Positions 36,915 through 47,088 of a DNA stretch of 64,000 bases are shown here, one piece after another. Source of the stretch: Clavulina sp. PMI_390 (taxonomy: Eukaryota; Basidiomycota; Agaricomycetes; Cantharellales; Hydnaceae); NCBI GenBank assembly GCA_015039315.1, contig WIDE01000024.1, forward strand, positions 2,713 to 66,712, written 5' to 3'. A model generated the notes under the pieces. The model searched no databases. It had not been told where the DNA came from and saw only the letters and a program-made list of their open reading frames with translations. Both the position numbers and the translations under genes were made by a program. Position 1 is the first letter of the stretch. Every line of letters begins with the position of its first letter.

Positions 36915-37097
36915 CATAACAACATACTGTGCATAGAATTTTATTTAGTAAGAACATTTGATGACATCTGGGGTTTATATGCATGAGACAAGGAGATAGA
37001 CAAAACGATGCCTAAAGAATCATCCTCAGGGGACGACCATTGGCATAAATGTGAGGGTAATGACGATGGCTGGACCTTACTTTGGCTGTCAGCCATG

Positions 37098-37142
37098 CAC
37101 TCACCTCCAGGGAGCGCTTCAAGCGATGGCTGGAGGTGAGTG
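37098..37142. repeat. Perfect 13-bp inverted repeat
   Basis: CACTCACCTCCAG at 37098-37110 pairs with CTGGAGGTGAGTG at 37130-37142 over a 19-nt loop. Both arms also look like splice-site sequence (GGTGAGTG as donor, CACCTCCAG as acceptor) for the minus strand. Confidence 0.6.
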
Positions 37143-37731
37143 TAAGCTGCTAGAATAATTAACCGCCCCCACCATGTCCCACCCACCAGAAATCACTTTG
37201 TGGGTTCTTTGACGCGTGGAGGACATGGAGGAAGAGTGACACCGCGAGAATAAATACTTTGCAAGAAAAACGAGAGTCAAAAAGGATCGTAGTGAGAGTG
37301 TAGCCGTGCGACGAAGAAAGCAAAACCGAGAGCGAGGATAAGCGAAATTCAAATTTGAGAAGAACTAATTGGCTGCTGATGTGACGAGTGGCGGTTGAAG
37401 CTCCATCGACAACTGTGACGATCAGATGGGCCCACATGAGAACGTCGGAGCACAGTGCTGGGGAGGCGTCACGGACAGAGGGTTGGGCACGTGCCCATGA
37501 AAGTTGTTGGAGACTGCCAGAGAAGCAAATGTGATTAGTTACATGAGGGGTTATGCCTCCATGACGTGAGACTTACCGACGGCTAAAGAATCCTCAGCAG
37601 TGTATTCTTATACCTGTCGTCTTGGTCCGAATGGACCCAGATGAAGTAAATTGAGACTTGAGTGGCCGTCGGCCAAAATCGATGATTGATGCGTGCGACG
37701 CGCGCAAAAAGCGACGGAAGCTGAATAAACG

Positions 37732-37777
37732 AAATCATCGAAGCTGGAAGGATCAACCTCGAAAGCTTCGATGATTT
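37732..37777. repeat. Perfect 14-bp inverted repeat
   Basis: AAATCATCGAAGCT at 37732-37745 pairs with AGCTTCGATGATTT at 37764-37777, loop 18 nt. Location between genes, downstream of the RNase III-like stop. Confidence 0.6.
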
Positions 37778-37930
37778 TGTTTGTAAAGCTGTCGTGCCTT
37801 GGTTGGAGATGAGAGCAAATGTTCGTTTGCCGGTGACATAGAATCTCCCAATAGCACTGTGTGTTCGACGTTCGTCATGGGCCCATCTGATCATCAAAGT
37901 TAGCGAGAGCCAAAGTAACCACTCAACGTG

Positions 37931-39507
37931 TCAGGTAGGAAGCTAAAAGAGGATTCGGCGGGCAAGGTCAGGGCATGAATTTGTGATCGTCAACATGATA
38001 AGCATTTGACTTACCGGCCAATTGAGCAAGAGGAGAGCTTGATAAGCGGCACGGTTCTTTGCATCCTGCTTGGATTTTGCCGTTCCTTTGCACTGCACTC
38101 CCTCAGGGTCTATACAGACCGCACCAAAAACCACATATGAGAAATAAATGATTAGCGTTGGAACCAAGATTAGGGTTGCCGCGGTCGACGCCGGAGCAGG
38201 GCGAGGTGCGCACTATACCCTGTAATCTGGGCGGCAATCCACTCTCCATAGCATACACAGCTAACCACGCTATGCCACAGGGAATGGACTACCGCCCAGA
38301 TTACAGGGTACAGAGCCCACCTCGCCCTGCTCCGGCGTCGACCGCGGCAACCCTAAACAAGAGAGCATACGTTTAACATGCGCTTCCCATTCACGATTGT
38401 GAGGCGGTCCCGTTGCACTAAAGCTCCAAGTAGGGTTTTGAGAGCGTTGTGCGCAAATTTCATTGAAATGACCCAAATAAGATTTGGTCAGTATTGCCGG
38501 TTGAGGTTGGGGTGGAGGTGATTGTGGTTGTGATTGTGGTTGTGAGTGTGAATATGATGTGAAACTTGGTTGCTGTGGGGGTTGCGGGTTGAACTGAGCG
38601 CCATATTGCATAGTGGGCACAGAGTAAATGACGGAAGGTTTTTGAGGTTGTTGGACTCCTTGCACATTGAGGGAGGGTTTTAGAAGATCATCCAGTTTCG
38701 ATGAACCAAATACCCCTGGGGAACCAAGCGGGACCTGCGAGGCCAAATTATACATGGTACCAGAATCACTTGAATTCGTTCCAAAGACCGTTCCACTTCC
38801 TTCAGGAGAAGGAGGTCTGGCACCCGAGGCATCCAAGGCACCCGACAGGATGGCGGCGAGCTCTCCATTGTCTTTCTCAGCGTCAAGCAAGGCATTTATG
38901 AAGGTTTGAGCCACTTCCCAGCCATAATCGATCACAATGGCACCAAGATACGCTTGGAAAATATAAATTTGGGCGCTCTGGAGCCGAGCAGCAGCTAGTG
39001 GGAGAGCAGCTTGTATTTTGTTTTCTAATCCTATGACCAGTATTTGTCAGCGCAGAAGGGGGTTTGAAATAAAGGATATACGAACCATAAGCTTGGCACC
39101 ATGCTGCAACTCTGTCCTTCATAGTAAGGCTGCTTCGTACGGTCTGTACCGCAGGGAAAGATATGTGAGCAGGGATCTGTGCGGGGGAAACGAGTCAAAC
39201 CGCTCACCGAGAGCGTCCCAACTTTCGCCAACGGAAGCCGAATGAAAATGTATTGAGTTACACAGGCTGCAAGCACCGAGTTTCCAAGGAACGAGAGCCG
39301 TTCGTTGTCAATCTATGAGACAACACATGTTTAAGAGAAGATTAGAACCGCAAAAGAGGGCCATTTACCACTCACTAACTCGGCCTGACCATCTTGTCCA
39401 GCTGTCAGTGATCGATGCCTCAGAACTTTGGCCATAGATTCTTGTCGGAGAGGCGGTAGATCAGGGCGTCCACCGGTGCCCTTGATAGGGCCCACTGGGT
39501 CTGCCAT
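37931..39507 (-). CDS. RNase III-like / dsRNA-binding protein with catalytic residues lost
   Basis: Six exons (39507-39376, 39312-39208, 39143-39086, 39030-38371, 38109-38015, 37942-37931) give 353 residues. The RNase III signature (usually NERLEFLGDAVL) reads NERLSFLGNSVL, so the first acidic metal ligand is Ser and the second Asn. After the all-helical domain comes a Gln/Pro/Ser-rich linker (PQPPQQPSFTSYSHSQPQS) and a C-terminal dsRNA-binding domain: YLGHFNEICAQRSQNPTWSF, then WEAHVK joined across an intron to HPEGVQCKGTAKSKQDAKNR and AAYQALLLL. It probably binds structured RNA without cutting it, as mitoribosomal mL44-type proteins do; whether it is mL44 cannot be decided. Intron 5 (38110-38370) is 261 nt because it holds a MITE. 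Confidence 0.75.
38173..38353. mobile_element. Foldback MITE inside an intron of the RNase III-like gene
   Basis: A 181-bp near-palindrome: arms of about 70-75 bp starting GGGTTGCCGCGGTCGACGCC, identical over the outer 36 bp, with a short unpaired centre. It is flanked by TA on both sides (38171-38172, 38354-38355), a Tc1/mariner-type target duplication; together with the flanks the ends read TTAGGG / CCCTAA. Removing it with one TA leaves an intron of 78 nt, the normal size here. Confidence 0.8.
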
Positions 39508-39608
39508 AGCAGACGCAGTAGGGCGTTCTCAAATCTTTCGTCTGAGAGGAGCTACCGACAACCGCGCGGTAGTTTGTGCGAGTCACGACTTGGGAGCCGT
39601 GAAGTAGG

Positions 39609-39884
39609 ATGAGAGTTTGGTCTGGTTTGGGTCCGGCGGTTTGGGTAAGCAGAGCAGTGACTCCGATGGCACCTTTTTGGGACCATTCAAGCTTTCAGAC
39701 AAAGTGCATTGCCGCATCAGGTCCTCTCAGTGCGATCGTGCACACCTTGGATACTCTTATTGACGCCAGTGCTCGTAAAATAGACGCCGCAGAACCAGAG
39801 TTGCACAACCGATTCCTTGGCTATTCAGTCCCACTCCCACCCAATCCTCGGGACGTACTAATCACGCTACATCCTCATGTCTAA
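39609..39884 (+). CDS. Possible small hypothetical gene
   Basis: A 91-codon frame starting 101 bp from the divergent RNase III-like start. The part from about residue 30 (SAIVHTLDTLIDASARKIDA, then LHNRFLGYSVPLPPNPRD) has the look of real protein, with an even mix of residues and an amphipathic helix. A potential intron (GTACTAATC... to ...GAGTGAG, with a CTAAC branch site) near the end would give a slightly different C-terminus. No family recognised; it may equally be chance. Confidence 0.25.
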   Translation: MRVWSGLGPAVWVSRAVTPMAPFWDHSSFQTKCIAASGPLSAIVHTLDTLIDASARKIDAAEPELHNRFLGYSVPLPPNPRDVLITLHPHV

Positions 39885-41047
39885 CACGATTTTGAGTGAG
39901 AAATCGATTGACAACTATCCTATCTTGCGCGCTTCCCGATGAACTGCGGACAGGAGCCTCTACCCAGATTGGGCAGAAGATCATCCCACATCCTAACATG
40001 AAGGGTTCAAAGCATCGCCCTCAGCTACAGAGGACAACCACGATATTCTCGCAATCAACAAACAAAAAGGCTCCTTTGTCCTTCAATGAAATTGCGATAG
40101 AAGCACGACGTAGTATTACTGTACCTCATTTAGCCAATGACTCGTCTCACCTGCATCCCCTGCCCCAATAATAAGCGACCAGGAATATCACTCAGCTTGA
40201 GGTATTTTCATGGGCTACCTACTAGTACCAAGACTTCATGTCGGTTACCAGAAATGCTTTAACCTCCGGTGACAGCGCTTTTATACCATAAGAAGGCACT
40301 GCTCCAAGCTTGAAGAGTCATCTGTGCTGCAATGATACGTGTATGGATGGTCACTCAAGTAAAGACGCATGAATTGAATGAACAGCATATCGATCAAGAA
40401 CAATACGTGCAATAAGTAACTGCGTACTAAGCGTCATCTCAGCCGATTCCATTCTTGGCATGGATCATGGAGGGTCAATGCGCTCGCTAACCAGGACATC
40501 TTATTTGGATCATGTTCAAGAGTAGCACCAGTGATAAGGAATCATCATCAATCCGAAGTGCGAGGAGTGAAAACCACAAGTTTATTTCGAAAGATCGGAG
40601 ACAGTGGAAAGATATGGAGAGAGATGGGCCACAAGGCCATGTATGCTACAGAGGGGCGTCGAGATCCGTATTATGAACCTTCGAACAAAATGAATAACGG
40701 CGTGAGACCCAACAAGACCAGAAATGAAGAAGAGTGAAAGGAGCCGGGTAAAGAAAAGAGCCGTAAACAACCAAGTAAGCGTCAAAAATGAAATGAAAAG
40801 TGTCCGTTGAAGTAATATTGCGATGGTAAGATAAATTGAGCAGGAACGATGCCGAGGCTGTGGATGCCGATCGTCGACCGCAAAGTGATCGATCGTCGAG
40901 GTGAAATGAAGATGGGGGATGGAGTGAATTATGAGGGGACGAAAAGAAAGCTTGGGCCCTTGTGGTTGAAGCGAGAGGGCTGGATGATTTCAAGGATTTT
41001 GGGAAAGGAGAGTGGTTTTTTTTTGTGATGACGAAGTGCTCCGATGT
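39885..41047. other. Intergenic region
   Basis: About 1.16 kb before the 3' end of DUF3455 copy 1. Short frames on both strands lack recognisable content. No repeat or RNA gene seen. Confidence 0.5.
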
Positions 41048-41935
41048 TTATGCAAAAAAGACTACAGACATAGACGCGGTATTAATGAGTAAAAGGCTAT
41101 TCGTGCTTAGAAGGGGTAAGTACTCACTGTATTGTGCCGCGTAATTCACGGAGAGTACTTTCGAGCTGGGCGTGGTGCAAGGAGTGGTGGGAGGCTGGCC
41201 TTTGTAGGTATGAATGCGGTAGATAGCGCTGGCAAGGTTGCCTTGACTGGGGGAAAGCTGGAGCCAAGCCACGTCGCCAGCGTTGTCGGGAGAGGTGATG
41301 GACTGTGTACAAGATCGCGATCACGAGCCAAGTGTCAGCGCGTTGCACCCTTGGAAACAAAGAAACAGCAATGTTACTCACAGCAGTCTTAGACATGATG
41401 CCATACTTGCTAGAATCATCGAGGTTGAATCTCGGGGCAAGGCCAGTACCACTAGGTGCAGGAACAAAGAAGTGCTGAAGCGTAGGCTCCATCGACACAT
41501 CTTGGTCGTTTGCCTTGAAGCTGCAAGATTTTCCGCCCTTCGAACCCTCGCCGCCAGCGAACACGAAATTATAGACGAGTTGGGGCAGATTGTTGAACAG
41601 TGAGGTGTTGTCGGCGAAGCACGACGCGTCATAGAGGGATGCAACCGCGCCGACAGAGGTCCAAACGCCAGCCTGGCAGGTGTAGTTCTAATGCCATAGA
41701 AAGTGAAAAATGAGCAGTGAGACGAGGGCTGAAAAAGGATGCTGCTTACCTGAACACCAACACCAATGACAGCATATTCAGGTGTACCAGAGTGCGGAGC
41801 CAAACCCGAGGGAACCGTCATTTGGTACTTGCTCAAGCTGCAGTGCGTTGGAATTGAAGCTTTTTGCTTGAAAGGATACGCAGAAACCAAGGAGCATGCT
41901 CCAAGTGCGATGGCAATGATAGATTTCGCAAACAT
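41048..41935 (-). CDS. Secreted DUF3455-family protein, copy 1
   Basis: Four exons (41935-41750, 41687-41382, 41302-41128, 41061-41048) give 226 residues. Signal peptide MFAKSIIAIALGACSLVSA. Family landmarks: YAVIGVGVQ joined to NYTCQAGVWTSVGAVASLYD across intron 1, LQHFFVPAPSGTG, SITSPDNAGDVAWLQLS and AIYRIHTYKGQPP. The family end, normally a Tyr-Trp-Phe-Tyr motif, is altered to QYIFFA here, the first clear difference from copies 2 and 3. A loop insertion VYNFVFAGGEGSKGGKSCSF is also specific to this copy. DUF3455 proteins are sometimes labelled malate dehydrogenase; nothing in the sequence supports that. A TATA element lies at 42073-42078 on the minus strand. Role unknown, probably extracellular. 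Confidence 0.85.
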
Positions 41936-43479
41936 GGTGTTGGGAAGAAGCAGCAAGGGAGGTTGGATTTGGAGAAGGACAAAAAGAAACTGGAAGGGAG
42001 AGGATCGAAAGTTGGGAGTGGAGGTGGAGGTGGAGCTGAAGCTGGCCAAAGCGGTAAGGATCGTTCAACCGCTTTATACGTAACAAGCATGCTCGCCCAG
42101 GTTTTGGGACTGCTGGTGGACAATACAAAAGAAGGGGAGCGCGGGACGAGATGGTGCCTTGCCGTTGCGAGGCTGGGGATTGTGCGGTTAGCTTAAATCT
42201 GACTCGTTGGCCGCGATGAAGGCAGGATCTGCCCATTTGACAACAACAGGGGGCTTCTCCCTCTCTTCGCCTTTGCATAGATACCCCTCGACTGTCGTCA
42301 TTGGGGAGCACGCTGGGGTCCAAGGGGGGTATGGCAAGACCCTTGCTAGTGCCAGCGCCTAATTCCCATGCCGAGGCAGAGCTTCTTCGACCACGAGAAG
42401 GATTGGCAGCTCTAACTCCACCGTGATCGTAACTTGACCATGTCACAATCCCGTGAGAGATGTGCTGGCCGGCCGAGGTTTAACAGAGATTCATCTGATT
42501 AATGAAACGAGTAGCACCGCAAAATGCGAGGGAAATGAGCATCTGGGCGGAGCCAAAAAGCACAATCACACTACTCCACGTGGAGCGGCCTTTGAGGGCT
42601 TTTAGGCGCCAGTGCTGTGACTTGTGGGAGGAGATGACCAGCACAATGGAATATACTGCTCCCCCTGGCCGAGATGCCATCCACTACTATGTATGGCATG
42701 CTCAGGCCTGCAATGCGAGGGGCTAGTATGAGGGTTATTGTTGCACCTAATTCGGTGACACAATGGCGTGACTCGGACCCGCTGCTGCGTGACAATTTGC
42801 CTCAATCGCATGAGTTCCCGCGCTCTCCAAAGGCGCATGGAGTGAAAAATGGAATATCTCTCAACGAAACAGAATGGCAGAGTGTATAGCCAATCCATGC
42901 GTCGACCTGCTGCCGGGGACTGTCAGCGCGACCCGGGAACTGTCAGTGCTGAAAGATCCTTCCGAGCCTATCCGCTGCATTCCCCACCCGAAGTCTATGT
43001 TTGCCTACTAGCTCGGAAAGCTTCTCATGCCGCAAGAACGCTAATCCGACTCGTCCTTGCCAAATTGAGCCCATTATACTCACCCAGGAACTCTGCTATC
43101 GGAATTCTGTATATCTGCGATTTGCCCCTAACATGACACGCGCTTCCATCACACTGACGACCAAGGTCAGCGCATGACCGTCTCCGTTTAACCCGCAGGT
43201 GTTTGGGGTGGGTCAGCGGCAGATCCGATGACAAGCCTGTCGAGTTCTCCTTCTGTTATGCGCCTGTCTCGGTTTCTGAGCATTGCTTCTGTTATGCGCT
43301 CGTCCATGACGACACGCAGGCGCACCTTTTTAAGAGCAGAGAGAGCTGTGGTTCAGCTTTCAGTGCTCATCGCTCCCTCCTGGGCAGTCCCACCCCCCTC
43401 CTTCTACTCCTCGCCTACCTAGAAGTTCGACTCGTCAGCAGCCTTCTCTTCTATCATCCCAGCAGCCTTCAGCTCCAGC
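41936..43479. other. Divergent intergenic region, DUF3455 copy 1 / MFS copy 1
   Basis: 1.54 kb containing the promoter of the DUF3455 gene (TATA at 42073-42078, minus strand) and that of MFS copy 1 (a TTTTTAAGAG element at about 43327-43336). Two near-repeats GTTATGCG(C) at about 43256 and 43292 lie in the MFS leader. No gene seen. Confidence 0.5.
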
Positions 43480-45836
43480 ATGGCTGCCCCGAAAGACGTC
43501 GAGGCGAATCTTGAGCCCGTTGGGCAACCTTCACAGACTTCTACTGTCATCGACTCTGCAGAAATGAAACGTGAAGGAAGTGGCACGGGCACCAGCGTTA
43601 CAGCAAGCGTCCCTGAGAAGTCAGTCGAACCACCGAGCAAATGGGACCCAGCATTCCAGGTCTCGTGGGATGGGCCAGACGACCCCTCCAACCCGCAGGT
43701 GTGTTTCACTCGCCAAAGTATCTCTGCTGCAGCATAGATGATCTAACCTCTATCTCATTAGAACTGGCCAACCTGGCAACGATGGTACCATGTAGTTTGG
43801 GCCACAATGTTATCGATCATGGGCAGTATCGCCAGCTCCTCTCCAACTGGTATCTTCCGAGACCTTGAGAAGGCCTTCACCTTCTCGAGTGAAATTGGGA
43901 CTCTCCTTATCTCTGTCTTCCTGATCGGTTTCACTGTGTACGTCCCTTGATATTCAATACCTCACAACAGCATCCAAACTCACTCATTCTCTTCTATAAC
44001 TATGGAACTATGTGTCTCGGTGTCCTATTGTGCAGTGGACCTATGGTTTGGGCACCTGCATCTGAAGTCTACGGCCGTCGCCCCACTTTCCTTTACAGTG
44101 CCATCATCTTCACGGGTTTCCAAATCGGCTGTGCTCTGGCCAAGAACACTGGAGAGATGATTGTTTTCCGTCTAATCTCTGGCGCGGCTGCCATTGGTCC
44201 TTTGACCAACACCGCTGCTGTTGTCAACGATGTCATGGCCCCGAAGGAACGCGCTGGCGCCCTTGGTGTATTCATGGTGAGTTCTTCCAACATTTTGTGC
44301 GGCATCTGGCTTCGATACATTCGTGTCGGGGTGGCGCCCACTGGTGTGGCCGACGTGCCTCTGCGCCGCTGGCGATGTCGTTGGCATTGCCAGTCGCGCC
44401 GGCATTTCGGCCAGCCGCAACCTGTTCTGCGCTTTGGAGCGATCGAGCACTCGTCGGTTTGATTCACCAGGATAACGTTACTGACCCAGCCTCTCCTTTG
44501 CACGCCTATGCCGAATAGCTTGCGGCGCTCGTCGGCCCTAGTATCGGACCCGTCATTGCGGGCTTCATCCACAACGCAGGTGTCGATTGGCGCTGGATGT
44601 TCTGGTCGCTCTCCATCTTTGGCGGTATCATGTGCACCATCACTGCTGTCACCTTCAAGGAGACCTATCCCCCGTTCCTGCTCGGGCGGAAGGCTGCTCA
44701 GAAGCGCAAGGAGACCGGTGATGATAGGTGGTATGCCCCGATCGAGACCAGGCAGGTGCCAATGGCCCAAACTGTGGCGAACATTCTGATCAAGCCGTGG
44801 AAGATTTTCTTCATGGAGCCAATTTTGATTGCCATCAACATCTATGTTGCTGTGAGTCCTGCAGCCTCTCACTTGAGTCAGCGAACGCACGGCGACCCAC
44901 GCCCCTCTCCCTTCATTTTTGCTATAGTTCCAATACGGTCTTCTCTACCTCAACTTCCAGTCCTACCCCATCGTCTTCCAGTATGAGAAGCATTACTCGG
45001 CCGGTGTCGGTGCTCTTCCCTTCTTGGGCATCCTCGTTGGTGGCGTGTTGGCAATCGGTGTCGTACGTTTTTATTTCCTTCACTTATCTCATAACTCGTA
45101 CCCTGACGCTCATAATCGATCACTCCTCTGCTTACGGCAATGTAGATGCTTGTATTCTACGCACCCATGTACATGAGAGCGGCGAAGGCGGCCTACCCGA
45201 AGCGCCCTCCACCTGAGGCGTGGTTGCCACAAGCTCAGCTTGGTGCAGTATGCTTCGCTGTCAGGTAAGCTACCCGAGTTTGCTAGGATTACTCATCTGT
45301 CCGGCGAGTATAGCTAATCACCTTTCTCTGCTTTTTTACTAGCTTGTTCATTTTCGGATGGACCTCGTACCCGAACTTGAGCTGGGCAGGCCCCACGATT
45401 GCTGGTGGACTCTTTGCATTCGGATTGGCGTCACTCTTCGTAAGTTCTTCCTTTCATGCGATGGAGTGGGGGAATTATCGCCGACTCACTGATCCTCTCA
45501 AATATAGATCCCGCTCACTGGATACATCATTGATGCATATGCCCAAGTCGCTGCATCTGCGCTGGCTTCCAACGTCATTCTCAGAAGTTTCTCCGCCGCT
45601 GGTCTACCGGTAAGACCGCCTTCCTTGCCGATATTGAAATGAAATGAGATGAGCAACTAACATGTTCCCTTCTCGTGCAGCTCTTTGCGCGCCAGATGTA
45701 CACCAAGATGACACCCCGCTGGGCCTCCACGCTGCTCGGATTCATCGCCCTTGCCATGTTGCCCATCCCCTGGCTGCTTATCCGCTATGGACCGTACCTG
45801 CGTAGCAAGTCGCGATACGTGCCCAACAAGGACTAA
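43480..45836 (+). CDS. MFS drug/polyamine-type exporter (DHA1), copy 1
   Basis: Nine exons give 525 residues: 43480-43698, 43762-43937, 44036-44276, 44519-44851, 44928-45062, 45146-45264, 45343-45439, 45508-45609, 45681-45836. After a polar N-terminal tail and the entry motif WDGPDDPSNPQNWPTWQRW come twelve expected helices. GPMVWAPASEVYGRR is the TM2-3 loop motif of DHA1 exporters (Tpo1/Flr1-like), and RLISGAAAIGPL and GPSIGPVIAGFIHNAG are the antiporter-type motifs. These proton-driven pumps export drugs, toxins or polyamines across the plasma membrane; the substrate is not predictable. Intron 3 (44277-44518) is 242 nt and GC-rich, and an extra intron (45265-45342) splits what is a single 216-nt exon in copies 2 and 3. 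Confidence 0.9.
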
Positions 45837-46653
45837 ACAATTGGGGTGGTGGCTTGGCTTCGTCAGCTGCGATTCGATACGCATGGGCTCCACTTCTGCT
45901 CACTTTAGATGTTCGCATGACCCGAAACGTTACTCACGCATGACTCGAACCTGTGCTCCTTCTATCTTAATCTCTTTCCACTCCACTCTCTCCCTCTAAT
46001 GTTCAATTTAGTTTCATCCCTACTCCACTAGTATACCTACACAACTCTAGTGCTCAACGTGGAATATATGATGATTAGACTCCTTTATGTGCGCGAAAGT
46101 ACTTGAGGCCCCCCCTAAACGTTCATCCATATTGGGAGAAGAAGCTTGTTCCGGTAGTCGGACATCGATGCAGGAGATAGCTGGCGGCTTTGCGTAAATA
46201 GAGTTTCTTCGTGCCGTGGCTCTCGCAGCTCTACACTGAATGGTTATTCAGAAGACGCTATAACTACCACATGATATGCAAGCCTTCAAGGGAACCAATG
46301 TTAAGAGCAAATGATATCGCTCGTGTTCTCTGAAATCACCAGCCTTGAGAGCCAATTCTCACACCCGGTAGTTCCCGTGTAGTCGTCCGTGACCGGAGAA
46401 TCCGAGGTTCGAGGACTTCCTCTTTTTCCGACTGAACAGATGCGGCTGCAGTGTGCCAAACACGCGCCACCAACAGTGCGCCAAGAACGGGAACGCCCTT
46501 TCCCAAAACCATGATCCGTATCAAAGTTTTATCGAGTATGTCGTCGAAAGTGTCTCCGTAGACTTCCGTGCGTGGACTTCCGCGTTCTCCAGGCCGTCTT
46601 AGCCGTCAGCGCATCGCTTGAAAGGTTGTAACGGACTTTAGGCCCGATCACCC

Positions 46654-46685
46654 CGCAGCTTTTTCATAACCGCGTTAATAGCAAA
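46654..46685 (+). promoter_or_regulatory. Conserved upstream block of MFS copy 2
   Basis: CGCAGCTTTTTCATAACCGC followed by GTTAATAGCAA is repeated almost unchanged before MFS copy 3 (50269-50300), at a similar distance from the ATG. Its survival in otherwise diverged flanks suggests a regulatory site. Confidence 0.45.
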
Positions 46686-46860
46686 ATCGCGCCCTCCTCA
46701 TTTCTTGGCCTGCGCGCCAGCTCTGACTCTATTGGAAATGCGTTACGTCGCGGCCTAGGACGATGAACGTACCCTCTTGTCGGGTACGGAGCTTGTCGGT
46801 AGCTCGCTGGTGCTCAGGCTCCCTGCACATCCATGACTTTGTGTTACCAAGGCGCACTCC

Positions 46861-46892
46861 TTTTATACCTCATGAACCCTGCAGTCTAAAAA
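46861..46892 (+). promoter_or_regulatory. TATA-containing core promoter block of MFS copy 2
   Basis: TTTTATACC, then TGAACCCTGCAGTCT; the same order (TTTTTATACC, TGAACCCTGCGGTCT) is found at 50492-50522 before copy 3. Both lie 230-255 bp before the start codon, implying long leaders. Confidence 0.5.
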
Positions 46893-47088
46893 TTTGCTAG
46901 GCGTTCCTGCAGAGTCTCCCCTTCCTGACTCAAATCCTCCACCTCCTCGACAGCCACCGCCATTGTGCACCACCCACACGCGCACGACGTTGACTCGGCG
47001 CATTGAACCTTTTTCAACTTCTGTACTAAGAGATCCATCCACCTCTGAATCGTAGTCGGTCAATCCTCGGTTCCGGATTTCCCAGGTT

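Larger units (their letters stand above)
36915..37930. other. Intergenic region, possible small minus-strand gene
   Basis: About 1 kb between YSH1 and the RNase III-like gene. A minus-strand ATG at 37226 is preceded by a strongly pyrimidine-rich leader like that of expressed fungal genes and opens a frame MSSTRQRTHKVISGGWDMVG; continuing it needs one or two very short introns, and I cannot assign a family. A 104-codon minus frame at 37583-37897 is unrecognised. Two perfect hairpins (listed separately) lie here. Confidence 0.35.
45837..47088. other. Intergenic region and promoter of MFS copy 2
   Basis: 1.25 kb between tandem MFS copies 1 and 2. The last 450 bp carry several blocks shared with the promoter of copy 3, listed separately. 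No other gene seen. Confidence 0.55.

Noticed and set aside
38170..38356. Interstitial telomere sequence
   Set aside because: Only one TTAGGG unit per end, at the tips of a foldback element; explained by the MITE terminus and its TA target.
41378..42049. 223-codon minus frame as a single-exon gene
   Set aside because: It is exon 1 of DUF3455 copy 1 read through its first intron; splicing at 41749 restores the family motif NYTC.
44093..44890. 265-codon open frame antisense to MFS copy 1
   Set aside because: It is opposite conserved exporter exons and its protein looks like a reverse shadow (Arg/Gly-rich, no domain). Kept only as a remark on possible antisense transcription.
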